NCBI GenBank assembly: GCA_035578155.1
Contig: JAPWDM010000001.1
Coordinates: forward strand, 17,028,725 to 17,092,724
DNA from: Brachynemurus nebulosus
Lineage: Eukaryota; Arthropoda; Insecta; Neuroptera; Myrmeleontidae
Reading direction: 5' to 3'
DNA: 64,000 nucleotides
The notes under the pieces: generated by a model
Databases searched by the model: none
What the model saw: the letters and a program-made list of their open reading frames with translations, nothing else
What the model was told of the DNA's origin: nothing
Translations under genes and position numbers: made by a program
In this document: piece by piece, positions 12,923 to 23,745 of the stretch
How positions within the stretch are numbered: the first letter of the stretch is position 1
How the letters are laid out: the number at the start of each line of letters is the position of its first letter

Positions 12923-13830
12923 TTAACCCTAGAATCATACGTACTCGTCAAAACGACGAACGAACTTCTCTGCCTGCTCTAATACTGTGACTTGTCGGTA
13001 CCTGCTCGCTGTGAAACTTCTGTTATCTAATTTATTTGTTATTATAACACATAAGATATATAAATTTTGTTTATAGCTATTGTCGTTTTTTTTTATACTG
13101 AAATAGTGTGCGTCAAAAGGACGACGATGTATGATTAACCTATATTTTTTTTAAAGACTTTGTACTCCACATATAAAAGGTTTCCTAATTTTTCTAAAAT
13201 TTATTAAAGATATGGATGTTATAATTAATTTATTCAATGATTATGATAACGTGAAAGATGATTACAGCTGTTTGACTTATAGAGACGACATAATACTGAA
13301 GTTTGAATATATTGAATCGAAAACTAAAGAATGCGTTTCGAATGACTTAATAAAAGATTAAAAATTTATTTTGTGGAAAATATTTTAATTCTTATTATTT
13401 TTTGAGATCTTTTCGAAAAATTACTAACAAATTTTAGAAAATTTACAAATGTGCCTAATGGGGAAATAACTACATATCTATAGGAATATTTATGACTGAG
13501 AAATTTCACATTCTGTAAAGTCACACGTGTCCACTGATTCATAATAGTTCATAAATTAATTATTACAATTGATGTATTTATATATTTTTTAAGTTTTATA
13601 ATGAAAATATGCTTTGATAAAAAGTTAAAAAAATTAATAAATATTTACATTAAGAAATTTTTCCAAATCCAATTTTTTTAAATATTTTGTTCGCTTTTGT
13701 AGTATTGTTATGTAAAAAAAATGTTTTTTGCAAATAAACTCTAAAACTCCCCGTAAAAAGTCCATTCATCGAAACGACGCCGATGTATGATTAACTTTAC
13801 TCGTAGACCAACGTATGATTCTAGGGTTAA
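12923..13830 (+). mobile_element. TTAA-flanked piggyBac-type element, family 2, uninterrupted copy
   Basis: TTAA at 12923-12926 and 13827-13830 flanks perfect 16-bp inverted ends, CCCTAGAATCATACGT. CGTCAAAACGACG-like words lie just inside. The same element is the outer shell of the 48.2-61.2 kb composite, in opposite orientation. Alignment of the two shows that this copy has a single TA at 13471-13472 where the other carries 12 kb of inserted DNA, so this is the empty-site reference. It encodes one 49-codon open frame and no transposase. Confidence 0.9.
13212..13361 (+). CDS. Short acidic open frame conserved in both family-2 copies
   Basis: A 49-residue frame starts MDVIINLFNDY and is rich in Asp and Lys. 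The counterpart in the outer element (minus strand, from about 60871) has the same reading with few changes but gains a TAA after ILKF. The shared sequence could simply be repeat homology. An acidic N-terminal piece of a piggyBac-type transposase is possible because such proteins start acidic, but no catalytic region follows. The product is not recognised. Confidence 0.3.
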   Translation: MDVIINLFNDYDNVKDDYSCLTYRDDIILKFEYIESKTKECVSNDLIKD

Positions 13831-14121
13831 GGTCGGAACTTGGTCGTAACTGGTTGCCTCAATTACACATTTTTATAATTAGTCCATATAATATAATATA
13901 TAATATATAAGTAATATGTTCACTGGTCTGTGGTCCTATATAATTTGACATATACTTGTATTATGCATGGTTGTCACGGTAATAATGACTATCGTATTAA
14001 TTTTAGCTAACTTAAAGACAACTTCAAGTCATTCTTTAGTTGTTTCCTTGTTCACTTAAATTTAGGATATAATAGCAAGTGAAAAGAAGCGCGCTACTAA
14101 GCTCGTTTGTGTTTAACTTAC

Positions 14122-14318
14122 CCTTCCATCCTTCTGATCATTTAAATATCTGAGTAGATTATAAACTTCGCAGGTACAATTGAGAGGGTTGCCTTCCAAT
14201 AGCATCACAATGTTTCCTTTTCGGCCAGAATATGTGTCAGTGTCATTTTAGACGTTGAAATTTATGAACGTTCGTTCTATTATGTTATACCGTAAATCAA
14301 TAGTCATATTTTTTGAAC
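14122..14318 (-). pseudogene. LRR C-terminal cap exon of the decayed LRR gene
   Basis: The minus strand reads LLEGNPLNCTCEVYNLLRYL, the cysteine-rich cap (LRRCT) that closes extracellular LRR domains, and ends at a good splice donor (AGG followed by GTAAGT at 14121-14116). Upstream in the same frame is IDLRYNIIE, an LRR-like segment. A TAA at 14250-14248 interrupts the frame between them. The cap lies downstream of the LRR arrays on the same strand, so it is most likely the 3' part of the gene that starts at 18939. Known families with this cap include Toll-type receptors and secreted LRR proteins; no TIR or membrane segment is seen in the window. Confidence 0.6.
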
Positions 14319-14362
14319 CAAATTGAAGAAGACTATTTTTCCACTAAAATGAATTTAAAAAA

Positions 14363-14608
14363 TTAGTTCAGTTTCTCAGATATTGACAAAATACAATTTT
14401 TTTTCTGATTACCTACCACAGGAACTGATGGATTGTTATAGTTCAAATCAAGTAAATTTCTACCTTCTACGTATGCTAATGCCACTTCTAAGTTTACTTT
14501 CCCGAAGTATGTGTCCTCCAAAAAAAATTCAAAAGAAGCTAATTGTATTTGATTATGGGAAAGATCCAGTTTTTGTAAATTGACTAATCGCGAAGAAGTA
14601 TCACTAAA
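14363..14608 (-). pseudogene. LRR exon remnant
   Basis: The minus strand contains LVNLQKLDLSHNQIQL, a textbook LRR unit. A T-rich tract ending TTTTTTAG precedes it at about 14609, a plausible splice acceptor, and a GTAGGTAAT donor-like site follows PSVPVV. The exon fits between the upstream LRR arrays and the LRRCT exon. The rest of the frame is less convincing as LRR, so the true exon end is uncertain. Confidence 0.55.
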
Positions 14609-14639
14609 AAACAAAAAATTCCCGTCATTTCACTCCTCT

Positions 14640-16160
14640 TCTAACAAGGGAAGACTACCAACGGAAAAACTCAAAAAAATCTGAAATTTCGCTAGAGCGT
14701 AGAGGGTGACTAGCTAATATTTAAAAACAGAAAAAAAGCTGGCGCTAAAAAACGATTTTATTAAGAAATAAACCAAAAATATCATTTTCTCACTTACGGC
14801 TCGTATGGCGGCGGGGAGGGTAGCAATTTCTGTGAAGTTGTCCTGCTACAAATTTTCTACTTTAAAATTTGAACTGGTAAAATACTAATGCTAAAATTCG
14901 AACACTAACCAGCACTAAAATAGCACTAATGACTATAAAATTTCCGTCTTTAATGTTGCAATGGGGGCAGGTGCTTCACAAATCTATGAATATAAACGAT
15001 AATTAATAAGCTGCGCCTCCCTATTGTTTTAAATTGTCCACGCGGAAACAATTTAAATTGTTTCAGCATAAAAAAAAAGTATTTTGGTTAATTTACAGTA
15101 ACGCAAATTAAAAATTAATTAAATTTAAAATCCTGCTTAATTTTAAAAAGCTGAATCGTGCATCAATTTAATTTTTCCACATTGAAACAATTAGTTTTAA
15201 ATCTACCGCGCAAAATTAATTTTTGAATAGTGTATTTAAAACATTTTCGACTCTAAGATCCGAACGAATTCAAAATTAACGCTACAGACCGAGCACTAAC
15301 GTAGGACTAACCAACGATATGATTTTCATTATCGTAGCACATATAAGGAGATAAATTCACGGAGGTTTCCCCCTCCCCCACAAAACTGATCCTAAACTAA
15401 AGCTAAAAATCGTGCACTAGCCACTAGCCAGTACTAACGTAGCACTAAGGAAAATAAAATTTTCTTTGTTAGTGCTACATTGGGAAGGGGGGGGGGCAAA
15501 GTTATGAATCTCGTTAAACCCCATTGTGCTAGATCACTATGCAGTATATGTACAAAAAAAAATTGTCAATTTTTACATTTTCAAATGGGAGGGAATTTTT
15601 TACCTCCTAAAACTGTGTTATAGTGAATACTAACAACCCTTTGTTGTATATATGTAAATAAAATACTATCAAATTGTTTTTAATTTTGAGGTAGGCGCAT
15701 ACTTAAAGGGTTTCCTTCACCCTTTAAAAATTTACGGATGCGAAAGTACTGTCCTGTTGATTAGTAGAATTCTGTGTAGCGAACACAAACAAAATTTTAT
15801 CAATTTTTAATTTTTTTGTTCCAACTTTAAGGGGGTGTTTCAGCTAATAAAATCGCCATTTAGCACCAATTGTTATTTTTTAGCCACGAGGAAACGGAGA
15901 AGGTATGCATTTAGGGTAAGAGACGTGTGTGTATGTCTGTGTCTGTTGCCATTAATCTCCAAAATACCTTAACCAATTTCAACGCGGTGGCTTTTATTTG
16001 ATTCTTAGCCAGGTTTCATAAGAAAAGGTCAAATGTAAGTTGTACTTGCGTAAATAGTGTTCCATACAATAAAATGTTTTCTCATTAAACATGGTTTTAA
16101 AATAAAAAAATTTTAAAACTCACGACCAAAAAAGCTCTAAAAAATTTCAAGTAAACAAGT
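14640..16160. repeat. Degenerate repeat field with CACTAA-type words and G runs
   Basis: Segments near 14880-14990, 15240-15330 and 15400-15510 share AGCACTAA, TAGCACTAA and TATAAAATTT-like words, followed in two cases by a G-rich run and CAAA. They look like diverged copies of one repeat inserted in the intron of the LRR gene. No coding potential is recognised. Confidence 0.45.
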
Positions 16161-16417
16161 TTTTAAACGCACGACAAAAAGCCTAAAAAATTACAAATAA
16201 AAATTCCTGCAATTCCATATTCTAAGTTTCATTATAATTTAGAATAAGCTAATTTTTATTCGTGTTTTGCGACACATCATGTCATGTATTTTGTAGTTTA
16301 ATGTCACACACGACGGAAGAAAATTAGCTTATTCTAAATTATAATGAAAATTATAGAATATGGAATTGCAGGAATTTTTATTTGTAACTTTTTAGAGTTT
16401 TCGTCGTGGGTTTTTAA
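16161..16417. mobile_element. Palindromic MITE in the LRR gene region
   Basis: Arms 16161-16262 and 16318-16417 are inverted copies sharing TTCCTGCAATTCCATATTCT, TTATAATTTAGAATAAGCTA and the outer word CACGAC. The loop is about 55 bp. No coding capacity; target duplication not resolved. Confidence 0.75.
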
Positions 16418-16559
16418 AAAAAAAACTTTTTTATTAGGTTATTAGCTAGTTAATCACCCTATCCACGCACTTACGAAATTTCAAATTCTCTTAAATTTTG
16501 GGCTGCATCATCTCCTCTTGTAAGTAAATCTGGTATTTTCACTTACCTTGTGACATATA

Positions 16560-16770
16560 TCAGTTTGTTGTCTGAATAAAGAATTTCCAATTTTCTTCAA
16601 TTTCTAAATAGTCTGTCTGGGATATTGTATACAATTCATTTGAACCCAAATTCAAAAAAACCAAATTCTGACAGTCTCGAAATGTATCATCAGCAAGTTT
16701 AGTAATAGTAAATTGTCATTTAACGAAATGTTCATTATATTTGGGGAATCCCAAAATGTGTCCTCTGCTA
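16560..16770 (-). pseudogene. LRR remnant, frame-broken
   Basis: The minus strand reads NLVFLNLGSNELYTISQ, preceded in a shifted frame by NISLNDNLLLLN. These are two LRR-like units separated by a frame shift. They belong to the same minus-strand LRR locus and show that its 3' half is decayed. Confidence 0.55.
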
Positions 16771-16880
16771 AATATAACTTTGTTGTAACCCAATTTTTTT
16801 TCAATTTTCGTAGATGCCCCAAAAATACGGTGGAATTTCAAATCAACGTGTATTGTCAGTGAGAGTTACAGTTTCTATAT

Positions 16881-17159
16881 TCAAATTATTTTAAAAAGAT
16901 TCTTCGCGAGTTCGATGAAATTATTCCCGGGTAAATCTATGGATTCTAAAATTGCTAAATTTAAAAAAATATACTCGGGAAAATTTTGGATTTTAATTGA
17001 GCCTAGGTTTAATATTTTTAAATTTGACAATGTTTTGAAAACTGTTTCGTTTAAATTTGTTATCTGATTTCCCTTTAAATATAATTGAGTTAAATTGATT
17101 AAATATACAAAAATATTCTCCGGAATATTTTCGATTTCATTTAACGAAACAGTTTTCAA
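16881..17159 (-). pseudogene. LRR array fragment, minus strand
   Basis: About 90 codons of LRR units, including LTQLYLKGNQITNLNETVF and LSNLKILNLG. The frame is open but has no start or splice evidence of its own. At about 17150 it runs into an inverted LRR segment on the plus strand, so it is cut off from the 5' part of the gene. Confidence 0.65.
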
Positions 17160-17448
17160 GACATTGTCAAATTTAAAAATATTAAACCTGAGCTGGAATA
17201 AACTCGAAAAATTTAACTAGTTTAACCGACTCATATTTAGAGGGAAATTCGATAACAAATTTAAACGAAACAATTTTCAAATAATTGTCGAATTTAGAAT
17301 TATTAGACCTAATCTGGAATAAAGTCGAAAATATTCCCGAGAATATTTTTGTAAATTTAACAAATTTAAACCAATTAAATTTAGACGGAAATCAAATACC
17401 AAATTTAAACGAAACACTTTTCAAATCTTTGTCGAATCTAAAAATATA
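17150..17448 (+). pseudogene. Inverted LRR segment within the LRR locus
   Basis: The plus strand reads FKTLSNLKILNLSWNKLEKF and then, after stops and frame shifts, ENIPENIFVNLTNLNQLNLD and LFKSLSNLKI. These are the same LRR units as the flanking minus-strand array, but pointing the other way. The segment has stop codons near 17218, after NETIFK and at its end. It is evidence of a local inversion or inverted duplication between repeats. Confidence 0.65.
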
Positions 17449-17449
17449 G

Positions 17450-17655
17450 ATGTGTAATATTTTTAGATGAACAATGATTTGAAAATTGTTTCGTTTAAGT
17501 CTGTTATCCGATTTGCAGTTAAACTTAAACTGGTTAAATTGGTTAAATTTACAAAAAATTCTCGGGAAGATTTTCGAGTTTATTCCAAATTAGATCTAAT
17601 AATTCTAAATTAGACAATGATTTGAAAATTGTTTCGTTTAAATTTGTTATCGAAG
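17450..17655 (-). pseudogene. Frame-broken LRR units downstream of the main LRR frame
   Basis: Minus-strand units ITNLNETIFKSLSNLELLDL and LTNLTSLSLTANRIT continue the array. They are separated from the 429-codon frame by an insertion-type frame shift at 17655 and contain another frame shift near 17555, where one T of a T run appears to be missing. Confidence 0.65.
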
Positions 17656-18939
17656 TTATCCCTTTAAATATAATTGGGTTAAATTTGTTAAATTTATAAA
17701 AATATTCTCAGGAATATTTTCGAGTTTATTCCAGCTTAGGTTTAATAATTCTAACTTCGAGAATGATTTGAAAAGTGTTTTGTTTGAATTTGTTATCCGA
17801 TTTGCAGTTAGACTTAAACTGGTTAAATTGGTTAAATTTACACAAATATTCTCGGAAAGATTTTCGAGTTTATTCCAGCTTAGATCTAATAATTCTAAAT
17901 TCGACAGTGATTTAAAAACTGTTTCGACTAAATTTGTTATCGGATTTCCCTCTAAGTTGATTAAACTGGTTAAGTTTACAAAAATATTCTTGGGAAAATT
18001 TTGGATTTTATTTGAACCTAGGGCTAATATTTCTAGTTTGGACGGAATTATTAAAATTATTTCTGTTGGATTGATTTTGGTATTTTTAAACAAATTTGAG
18101 GAAACTGATTTAACGAAATTTACAAAATAGTCACTGACAATTTTTTCGGGTGTATTATCAGGAGCATTGTCTTCTATGTCTAATGCATTTTTATTCAACA
18201 TATTTCTTACGACTTTTTCTGAAGCTGTTTGCAATAAATTGTTCATGGGTATTCTCGCTAAACTTAACGTGGTTAAATTAACTAAATTTATCAAAATATT
18301 CTCGGGAAGATATTTGATTTTATTCCAACCTAGGTCTAAAAATTTCAGATTTAATAAAGATTTGGAAAGTGTTTCGTTTAAATTCGTTATCTGATTTCTG
18401 GTTAAATTTAAGTTGGTTAAATCGTTTGAATTGTGAAAAATGCCATTGGAGATTTGTTTGATTTGGTTGTTGGCCAACAGTAGAGAAATTAATTTTCGAT
18501 TATTCTTGAACATGTCCGAAGTGAGCACTGGAATAATTTCGTTTAAATTTAAATGTTCCAAATTTTTTAAATCCTTAAATGCACCCGGCGTTGTGGGGTG
18601 TTGTTTAAAAGTTACATTTTCATTTAAAGGACACAGTTTCAGTGCAATTTCTACCATATTTTGTAACTGTAACTTTGGCAATAGTTTGCAGTCATCCAAG
18701 TCTATGTCTCGTGAACCTGTCATTGTTACGTTCTTATCATGTTTTACTGTAATGTGCAGTTTAATTTCGTCATTTTTGTGACACCGAATTTCATAGTTGC
18801 CTCCTGGTGAGATGATGTCACACTTACAAGGGCTCACATTTAGCGGACAGACCAGTTCTGCGTCACAGCATTGATATAATATAAAATGTATTAAGATTAC
18901 GTGAATTTTTTTTGAGAAGAAAATTCTTGATGTCATCAT
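17656..18939 (-). CDS. Secreted leucine-rich-repeat protein, 5' part (probably broken 3')
   Basis: The frame encodes about 427 residues. I place the start at the ATG at 18939; the reading frame opens slightly earlier but only with GTG. A splice acceptor (TTATTTTTAG, ending at 18946) lies just upstream, so a 5' untranslated exon is likely. Residues 1-30 form a basic then hydrophobic signal peptide (VILIHFILY). A cysteine-containing cap follows (CPLNVSPCKC), then about ten 23-24 residue LRRs with the pattern LxxLxLxxNxIxxL and NxT glycosylation sites. It is probably an extracellular ligand-binding or adhesion protein. The frame ends abruptly within an LRR, and downstream units are shifted, inverted or interrupted, so the gene may be a pseudogene. 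Plus-strand open frames at 17768-18781 are shadows of this array. Confidence 0.7.
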   Translation of the reverse strand: MMTSRIFFSKKIHVILIHFILYQCCDAELVCPLNVSPCKCDIISPGGNYEIRCHKNDEIKLHITVKHDKNVTMTGSRDIDLDDCKLLPKLQLQNMVEIALKLCPLNENVTFKQHPTTPGAFKDLKNLEHLNLNEIIPVLTSDMFKNNRKLISLLLANNQIKQISNGIFHNSNDLTNLNLTRNQITNLNETLSKSLLNLKFLDLGWNKIKYLPENILINLVNLTTLSLARIPMNNLLQTASEKVVRNMLNKNALDIEDNAPDNTPEKIVSDYFVNFVKSVSSNLFKNTKINPTEIILIIPSKLEILALGSNKIQNFPKNIFVNLTSLINLEGNPITNLVETVFKSLSNLELLDLSWNKLENLSENICVNLTNLTSLSLTANRITNSNKTLFKSFSKLELLNLSWNKLENIPENIFINLTNLTQLYLKG

Positions 18940-19434
18940 TTTCACCTAAAAATAAATTACAATATGTATTACACGGAGTTACTGGAAAATGTTTATTCAA
19001 GTTGGCGATATAAACTATAATTTTACTCTTTCTTTTACTCTACATGAAAATTATTTAATATCCTACTTATGAGATTTTATAATTATTTTCGTATGACCAA
19101 AATTACCTACTTAAGTTTTATAATTTCTGAAACACCAACTAAATTTTTCAGATCCGCTAAAAATACTAATTTACCACTTCAACTGAAAAAATTATAATGC
19201 TTTGAAGAATTCGGGGCTGCCAATGCCAGAAAAAAATTATATAACATCAACAGCTTCTTAAAAATATCCCTTTCACTAACAAAGAATTGCTACAAATATT
19301 ATGAGCCATTAAACCTTAGGTTTTTATAAAAGGAAGTTTTTAGGTGGTGAATATTTATAATAAGGATAATTTTTGGAAAAATAACCACCAAATGTACTAC
19401 TTTAAAAATTTTTTTATTTTAACTTTCTCTTTAT

Positions 19435-19474
19435 TACGACGTACGTTTCGGCCTATACCCGCCCTCATCAGGTC
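19435..19474 (-). ncRNA. Hammerhead-like motif, left Penelope terminal repeat
   Basis: On the minus strand CTGATGA is at 19471-19465, GAAA at 19449-19446, a self-complementary CGTACG stem III at 19445-19440, and TC at 19439-19438. Only part of stem II pairs (two outer G-C pairs and an inner pair with a mismatch between). Confidence 0.6.
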
Positions 19475-20009
19475 TGTGTTTCATAAAATATAAACAAAAA
19501 TAATTTAAATTTGTATATAAAATATAAGGAAAAGAATAAAATACTTACAAATAAATATTAAAATTATAAAAGCCACATACACATTTCGTAAAATAAAACA
19601 GTTATTTATAGATATTTTTAATAACAACAATTATTTGTTAAAATAATATATTTAAAAACAACAATTAAAATTAAAAACAATTAAAATTATCACAATGCGA
19701 CTAGTTTAAAAATAAAAATAGTAATAAAAATAAAATGTAAATGACTAGAACTTTTTAATCGTATATGGCTAAAGGTTTCCAATTTTTTTAAAGAGGAAGT
19801 GTGAATCATTAAAAGTGTATTCATTTGTGCAGTTACTATACTGTACTGTTATTGCGGTTACCAACTTGTTAAACGTCTACCACGACCAACATGTATAGCT
19901 ACCATCATTGTAACTAGTTTGGCAGTAGTTTGCGCGCTGTCATGCAAAGTCGTTTATAAACAGAATATGATGACAGGTTATTAATGTCAGTTTGAAAATT
20001 ACAATTGTT

Positions 20010-20763
20010 TTCGTATATTGCGATGCATAGATTCTCCAGGTTTAGACGCTTTCTTAAATTCCTTTCGCACTGTAGAATGTTGGCGTCTTCGAATAAGAAA
20101 CGGTGATCATTGGAGTGTTGCCCTAAGCCCGTGCGAATGTCACCCCCGTTTTAGATCCCATTTATGTTGTTTTATTCGATGTTCCAAACTTTTTGATGTT
20201 TGTCCAACATAAAGAGTACTGTAGCCGCCACACTGGACTGAATATACCAAGTTTTCTTTTTTCTCTGTAGCTATGGTTGGTTTTAGGTTCGAATAAAATG
20301 TGTTATAAAGGGTGAAGGGATAATTAAACACTGGACGAAATCCATGGGTCTGTAGAATAGAGGACACTGCAACTGTATCTTGTCCCAAGTATGGTATCAG
20401 TATATAGTCGTTTTCTCGTGGTGTGTGTCTGTCCGTCTTTAAATTATTGTAACTACGATGCACGATTTTTTGTATTACCTCGTTAATTATTTTTTGGGGG
20501 AAATTATTCTTTTGTAAAATATTTCTGGCAGTTTTTAATGTTTCTGGACGGTGTTCAGGGTACATTAGGTTCACAGCTCTGTTAATGATGCTGTAGGCAG
20601 TGTTGCGCCTGACATGTAACGGATGTCCAGAATGCCAGTTAATGAGTCTCGATTAGTAGTACGGTTTCCGGTGCCACATTGTGGTGAGTGTATTATTACT
20701 GTCTCTAGTGATTTGTATATCCAAAAAACATAGTTTCCTGTTTTCCTCGAGTTCAATAGTAAG
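20010..20763 (-). pseudogene. Penelope-like polyprotein C-terminus: RT end plus GIY-YIG endonuclease
   Basis: The minus-strand reading starts near 20763 in the terminal part of the reverse transcriptase (KLCFLDIQITRD, then INWHSGHPLH). It passes a TAA at 20655-20653 and continues open from about 20652 to 20140. The endonuclease has YSVQCGG and LYVGQTSKSLEHRIKQHK, the GIY-YIG core with its conserved arginine. A frame shift in the G run near 20146-20150 separates it from its end (GLGQHSNDHRFLF), which supplies the conserved histidines. The protein would cut target DNA and prime reverse transcription. With one stop, one frame shift and no RT catalytic region this copy is dead. Confidence 0.8.
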
Positions 20764-21217
20764 AAATTTTTAGAAAAGAATAGAAGATTGCTTTGTTTCG
20801 AATATAAGAATTATTTAATTTTTTAACGAAAACTCATGATCAATTGTATCTGAAATGAGGATTAGCTATACATGTTGATCGTGGTAGACGTTTAACAAGT
20901 TGGTAACCGCAGTAACAGTACAGTATGGTAACTGCACAAATGAATAAACTTTTAATGATTCACACTTCCTCTTTAAAAAATTGGAAACCTTTAGCCATAT
21001 ACGATTAAAAAATTCTAGTCATTTGCATTTTATTTTTATTATTATTTTTATTTTTAAACTAGTCGCATTGTGATAATTTTAATTGCTTTTAATTTTAATT
21101 GTTGGAAATGTGTATGTGACTTTTATAATTTTAATATTTATTTGTAAGTATTTTATTCTTTTCCTTATATTTTATATACAAATTTAAATTATTTTTGTTT
21201 ATATTTTATGAAACACA

Positions 21218-21258
21218 GACCTGATGAGGGCGGATATAGGCCGAAACGTACGTCGTAA
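21218..21258 (+). ncRNA. Hammerhead-like motif, right Penelope terminal repeat
   Basis: CTGATGA at 21221-21227, GAAA at 21243-21246, CGTACG at 21247-21252, TC at 21253-21254. It is the inverted counterpart of the left motif. It matches the minimal type I layout known from Penelope-like elements; pairing of stem II is imperfect. Confidence 0.6.
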
Positions 21259-21506
21259 TAAAGAGAAAGTTAAAATAAAAATTTTTTAAAGTAGTACATT
21301 TGGTGGTTATTTTTCCAAAAATTATTCTTATTACCTTAGGTTTTTTCAACGCAAGGTGTAGTTTTGCAAAGTTATTTTTAATTGTTAAAGTTAGCTGACT
21401 TTACGGTATATATGTTAGATTTGTGAATAAATTCTTTCAGAAATTTTCATTTTAAAAGCAAAATTGTCGTAAAACAGGGTAGAACGAAACATTTTTGAAA
21501 TTTGTA

Positions 21507-22538
21507 CAGGTAACCCCCGAAGAACACGGTACTCGAAGAACACGGGTACCGTTCCCCCGAATTACACGGTTTCAAACAACACGATTTTTAAGTAATTCTT
21601 CTAAAAAAGAATAAAATACATATAGCTATTATATAGGTATTTGATATAAAGTTACATCGGTCCTCAATGTACGCGAATATGTGGATTTGACTTTTACACG
21701 AATAAAAATCGTGTAAATTAAATCTGTCATTATAAAAAAAAAATGCTGAAAATAAAAACTATTAAAATTTTCGAGAATTTTATATAGAAGTGATAACGAA
21801 TATGTAGAAATTTACATATTTAAATTTTGAAAATGTCGTTATTTTCGACATCGATAATTTTCGATAACGAAACGTAGGTTTTCACAGTCCTAATATGTTC
21901 CGAATATCCGTAACTTGCTTCGCTTAAGCCTTCAAAAATTTCGTTATTTTTTTACTACGACGCACCGTTTACGAGATATTTACGATCGAAAGTTTACGTT
22001 TACGAAAAGTATCAAAAACTATTTTTTTCGAAAATATTCTATTGGTGACTAAATCAACGGGACTAACAGAGCCTAAATTAAACAGTTATAACCAATCTAT
22101 GGTAAGTTACGCGGTATCGGTAATTTTCGATAACGAAAAGTAGGTATTGACAGTCTCAATGTGATTGGAATACCCACAACTTGCTTCGCTTAAGCCTTCA
22201 AAAATTTCATTATTTTTGACCTACGATGCATCGTTTACGAGATATTTACGATCTAAGTTTTCAATAAATTTTTATGATAAACCGACCTCAGAGCTAACGA
22301 ATGCTCAATTCCATTCTATTTTAATCGAAATAAATACGCAATACATACAAATGAGTATGTAAGTATGTAATTCAAATGGAGATTTCTAACAAAATAAAAT
22401 AAAAAAATTAAAGGGAACGTTTTTCTATGTTTTTTTATTTTCACATTTGTAATAGAAAATGCCTATCTTTTGTGGTCTCGAACAACACGGTTTCAAAAAA
22501 CATGGAACCAATTAATCGTGTTCCTCGGGGGATTGCTG
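21507..22538. mobile_element. TA-flanked Tc1/mariner-type (pogo-like) MITE
   Basis: TA dinucleotides flank the ends at 21505-21506 and 22539-22540. The left end reads CAGGTAACCCCCGAAGAACA and the right end mirrors it as CAGCAATCCCCCGAGGAACA. TA duplication with CAG-type ends fits pogo/Tigger-like elements. The 1.03-kb interior has a direct duplication of about 135 bp (about 21850-21990 and 22120-22260, sharing ACTTGCTTCGCTTAAGCCTT) and no transposase. The open frame 22165-22362 falls in that duplication and is not supported. Confidence 0.75.
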
Positions 22539-22565
22539 TATTTAATTTTCTAGACTTTTGTATTT

Positions 22566-22985
22566 GTTAAGGTAGTTGGCGGGTAGAGCAATTTTTCAAA
22601 GGATTTTAATGAAACTTGTCTAGATATTAATTTAATTCAATACTAATAATACGAGCCTATTCCGATTAAAATTGACCACCCCAATTTTCAGAAAACGATT
22701 TGTAATTTTGAAAAGTTTTAACACGAACTCTTATGGGAAGTTGATATATTCACACGATTTTTTTTTAATAAGATGAAAACATGTCAAGGAAATTTGATAA
22801 AAATTTAATACATATGTTATAAAATACAAAGTTACAAACCATATTTAAAAAAAAAAATTAAAAATTATTACCATACAGTTTTTGAAATATAATTTATGAA
22901 AATCATTTTACAACGCTTTTCAAAGCTATTCAACGCTTTTCAACACTTTTTCAAAACGCTTTTAGATGGCTACAACATAAGCGCG
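22566..22985 (+). repeat. Dispersed repeat C, copy 1
   Basis: The segment starting GGTAGTTGGCGGGTAGAGC, including TCAAAGGATTTTAA and TCCGATTAAAATTGACCACC, recurs in the same orientation at 33973-34320 with roughly 10-15 percent differences by eye. AAGGTAGTTGG at the start is mirrored by CCAACCACCTT near 23106, which may mark the true other end. Confidence 0.65.
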
Positions 22986-23745
22986 GGAAATTCAAACAAA
23001 CAAGTGGTACACAAATATAATAACTTAAGGCTATTAAATACAATATTTAATTTTTGATAAAAGAAAATTTGATCGGAGAGCTATATTTTTGTACATGACC
23101 AACCACCTTAAATGACTAAGAAGAAAGTAATTTTGTTTCCAGTAAGATTTTAAAATATAGGCCGTCTGCCACGCGATCACACTTGGGGGTAAATGGGAAT
23201 CAATGGGGGCAAGTGTTTAGATCTTTATTTAAAAGTATATTTCTTTTAATCTTACCTGATTTAAAATTATTTGCAATTTATCACAAATTGAAATTCAACA
23301 GTTTTCAAATTATAAACAACCAAAAAATAATATGAGAATATTTTCACTCAATTTTCACCAATTAACAAAATTACAACAATACAATTACAACTTTGGACAC
23401 CGTCAAGTAGAATACAAGTTTTTATTTTGGTTAACAACTATATTTATAGTATTTGCTGTAACTGGTACACCTTAATATCAAGTATTCATCCTTGAGCGCC
23501 TGGCGGATCATTTCCATTGAAATGAACTGGTACCAATTTGGATGGAAAAAACCCATTTTTTTTTAAAACTAGAATTGATGTTGTTTTGGTACAAGATGGG
23601 ACCATCTCCGCTTATCTCCGTATGGTGCGTCCTTGTTAAAGAAAAAAAAGATAGACGGATCATCAAAATACAAAAATAAAACTTTCACGTCATATCTCAA
23701 GGTTGTTTATTCCGTTGCTAGCGAAACGATTTTTAGTCAATCTTA
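22986..23745. other. AT-rich non-coding DNA
   Basis: No gene recognised. Confidence 0.5.

Larger units (their letters stand above)
19326..21332 (-). mobile_element. Penelope-like retroelement, short copy with inverted terminal repeats
   Basis: Inverted repeats 19358-19900 and 20874-21333 flank a central segment that codes on the minus strand for the end of a reverse transcriptase and a GIY-YIG endonuclease. ACCTTAGGTTTTT is duplicated at 19313-19325 and 21333-21345, a likely target duplication of about 13 bp. Each terminal repeat carries a hammerhead-type motif. Inverted pLTR-like repeats, a C-terminal GIY-YIG domain and hammerheads in the repeats are established traits of Penelope-like elements. 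At 2.0 kb it lacks most of the reverse transcriptase and is non-autonomous. Confidence 0.85.

Noticed and set aside
17768..18781. Three plus-strand open frames of 75-120 codons
   Set aside because: They are antisense shadows of the LRR-coding frame on the minus strand; composition follows the LRR codons.
20571..20756. Separate 61-codon gene on the minus strand
   Set aside because: It is an out-of-frame reading of the Penelope reverse transcriptase end; the true frame runs through an in-frame TAA.
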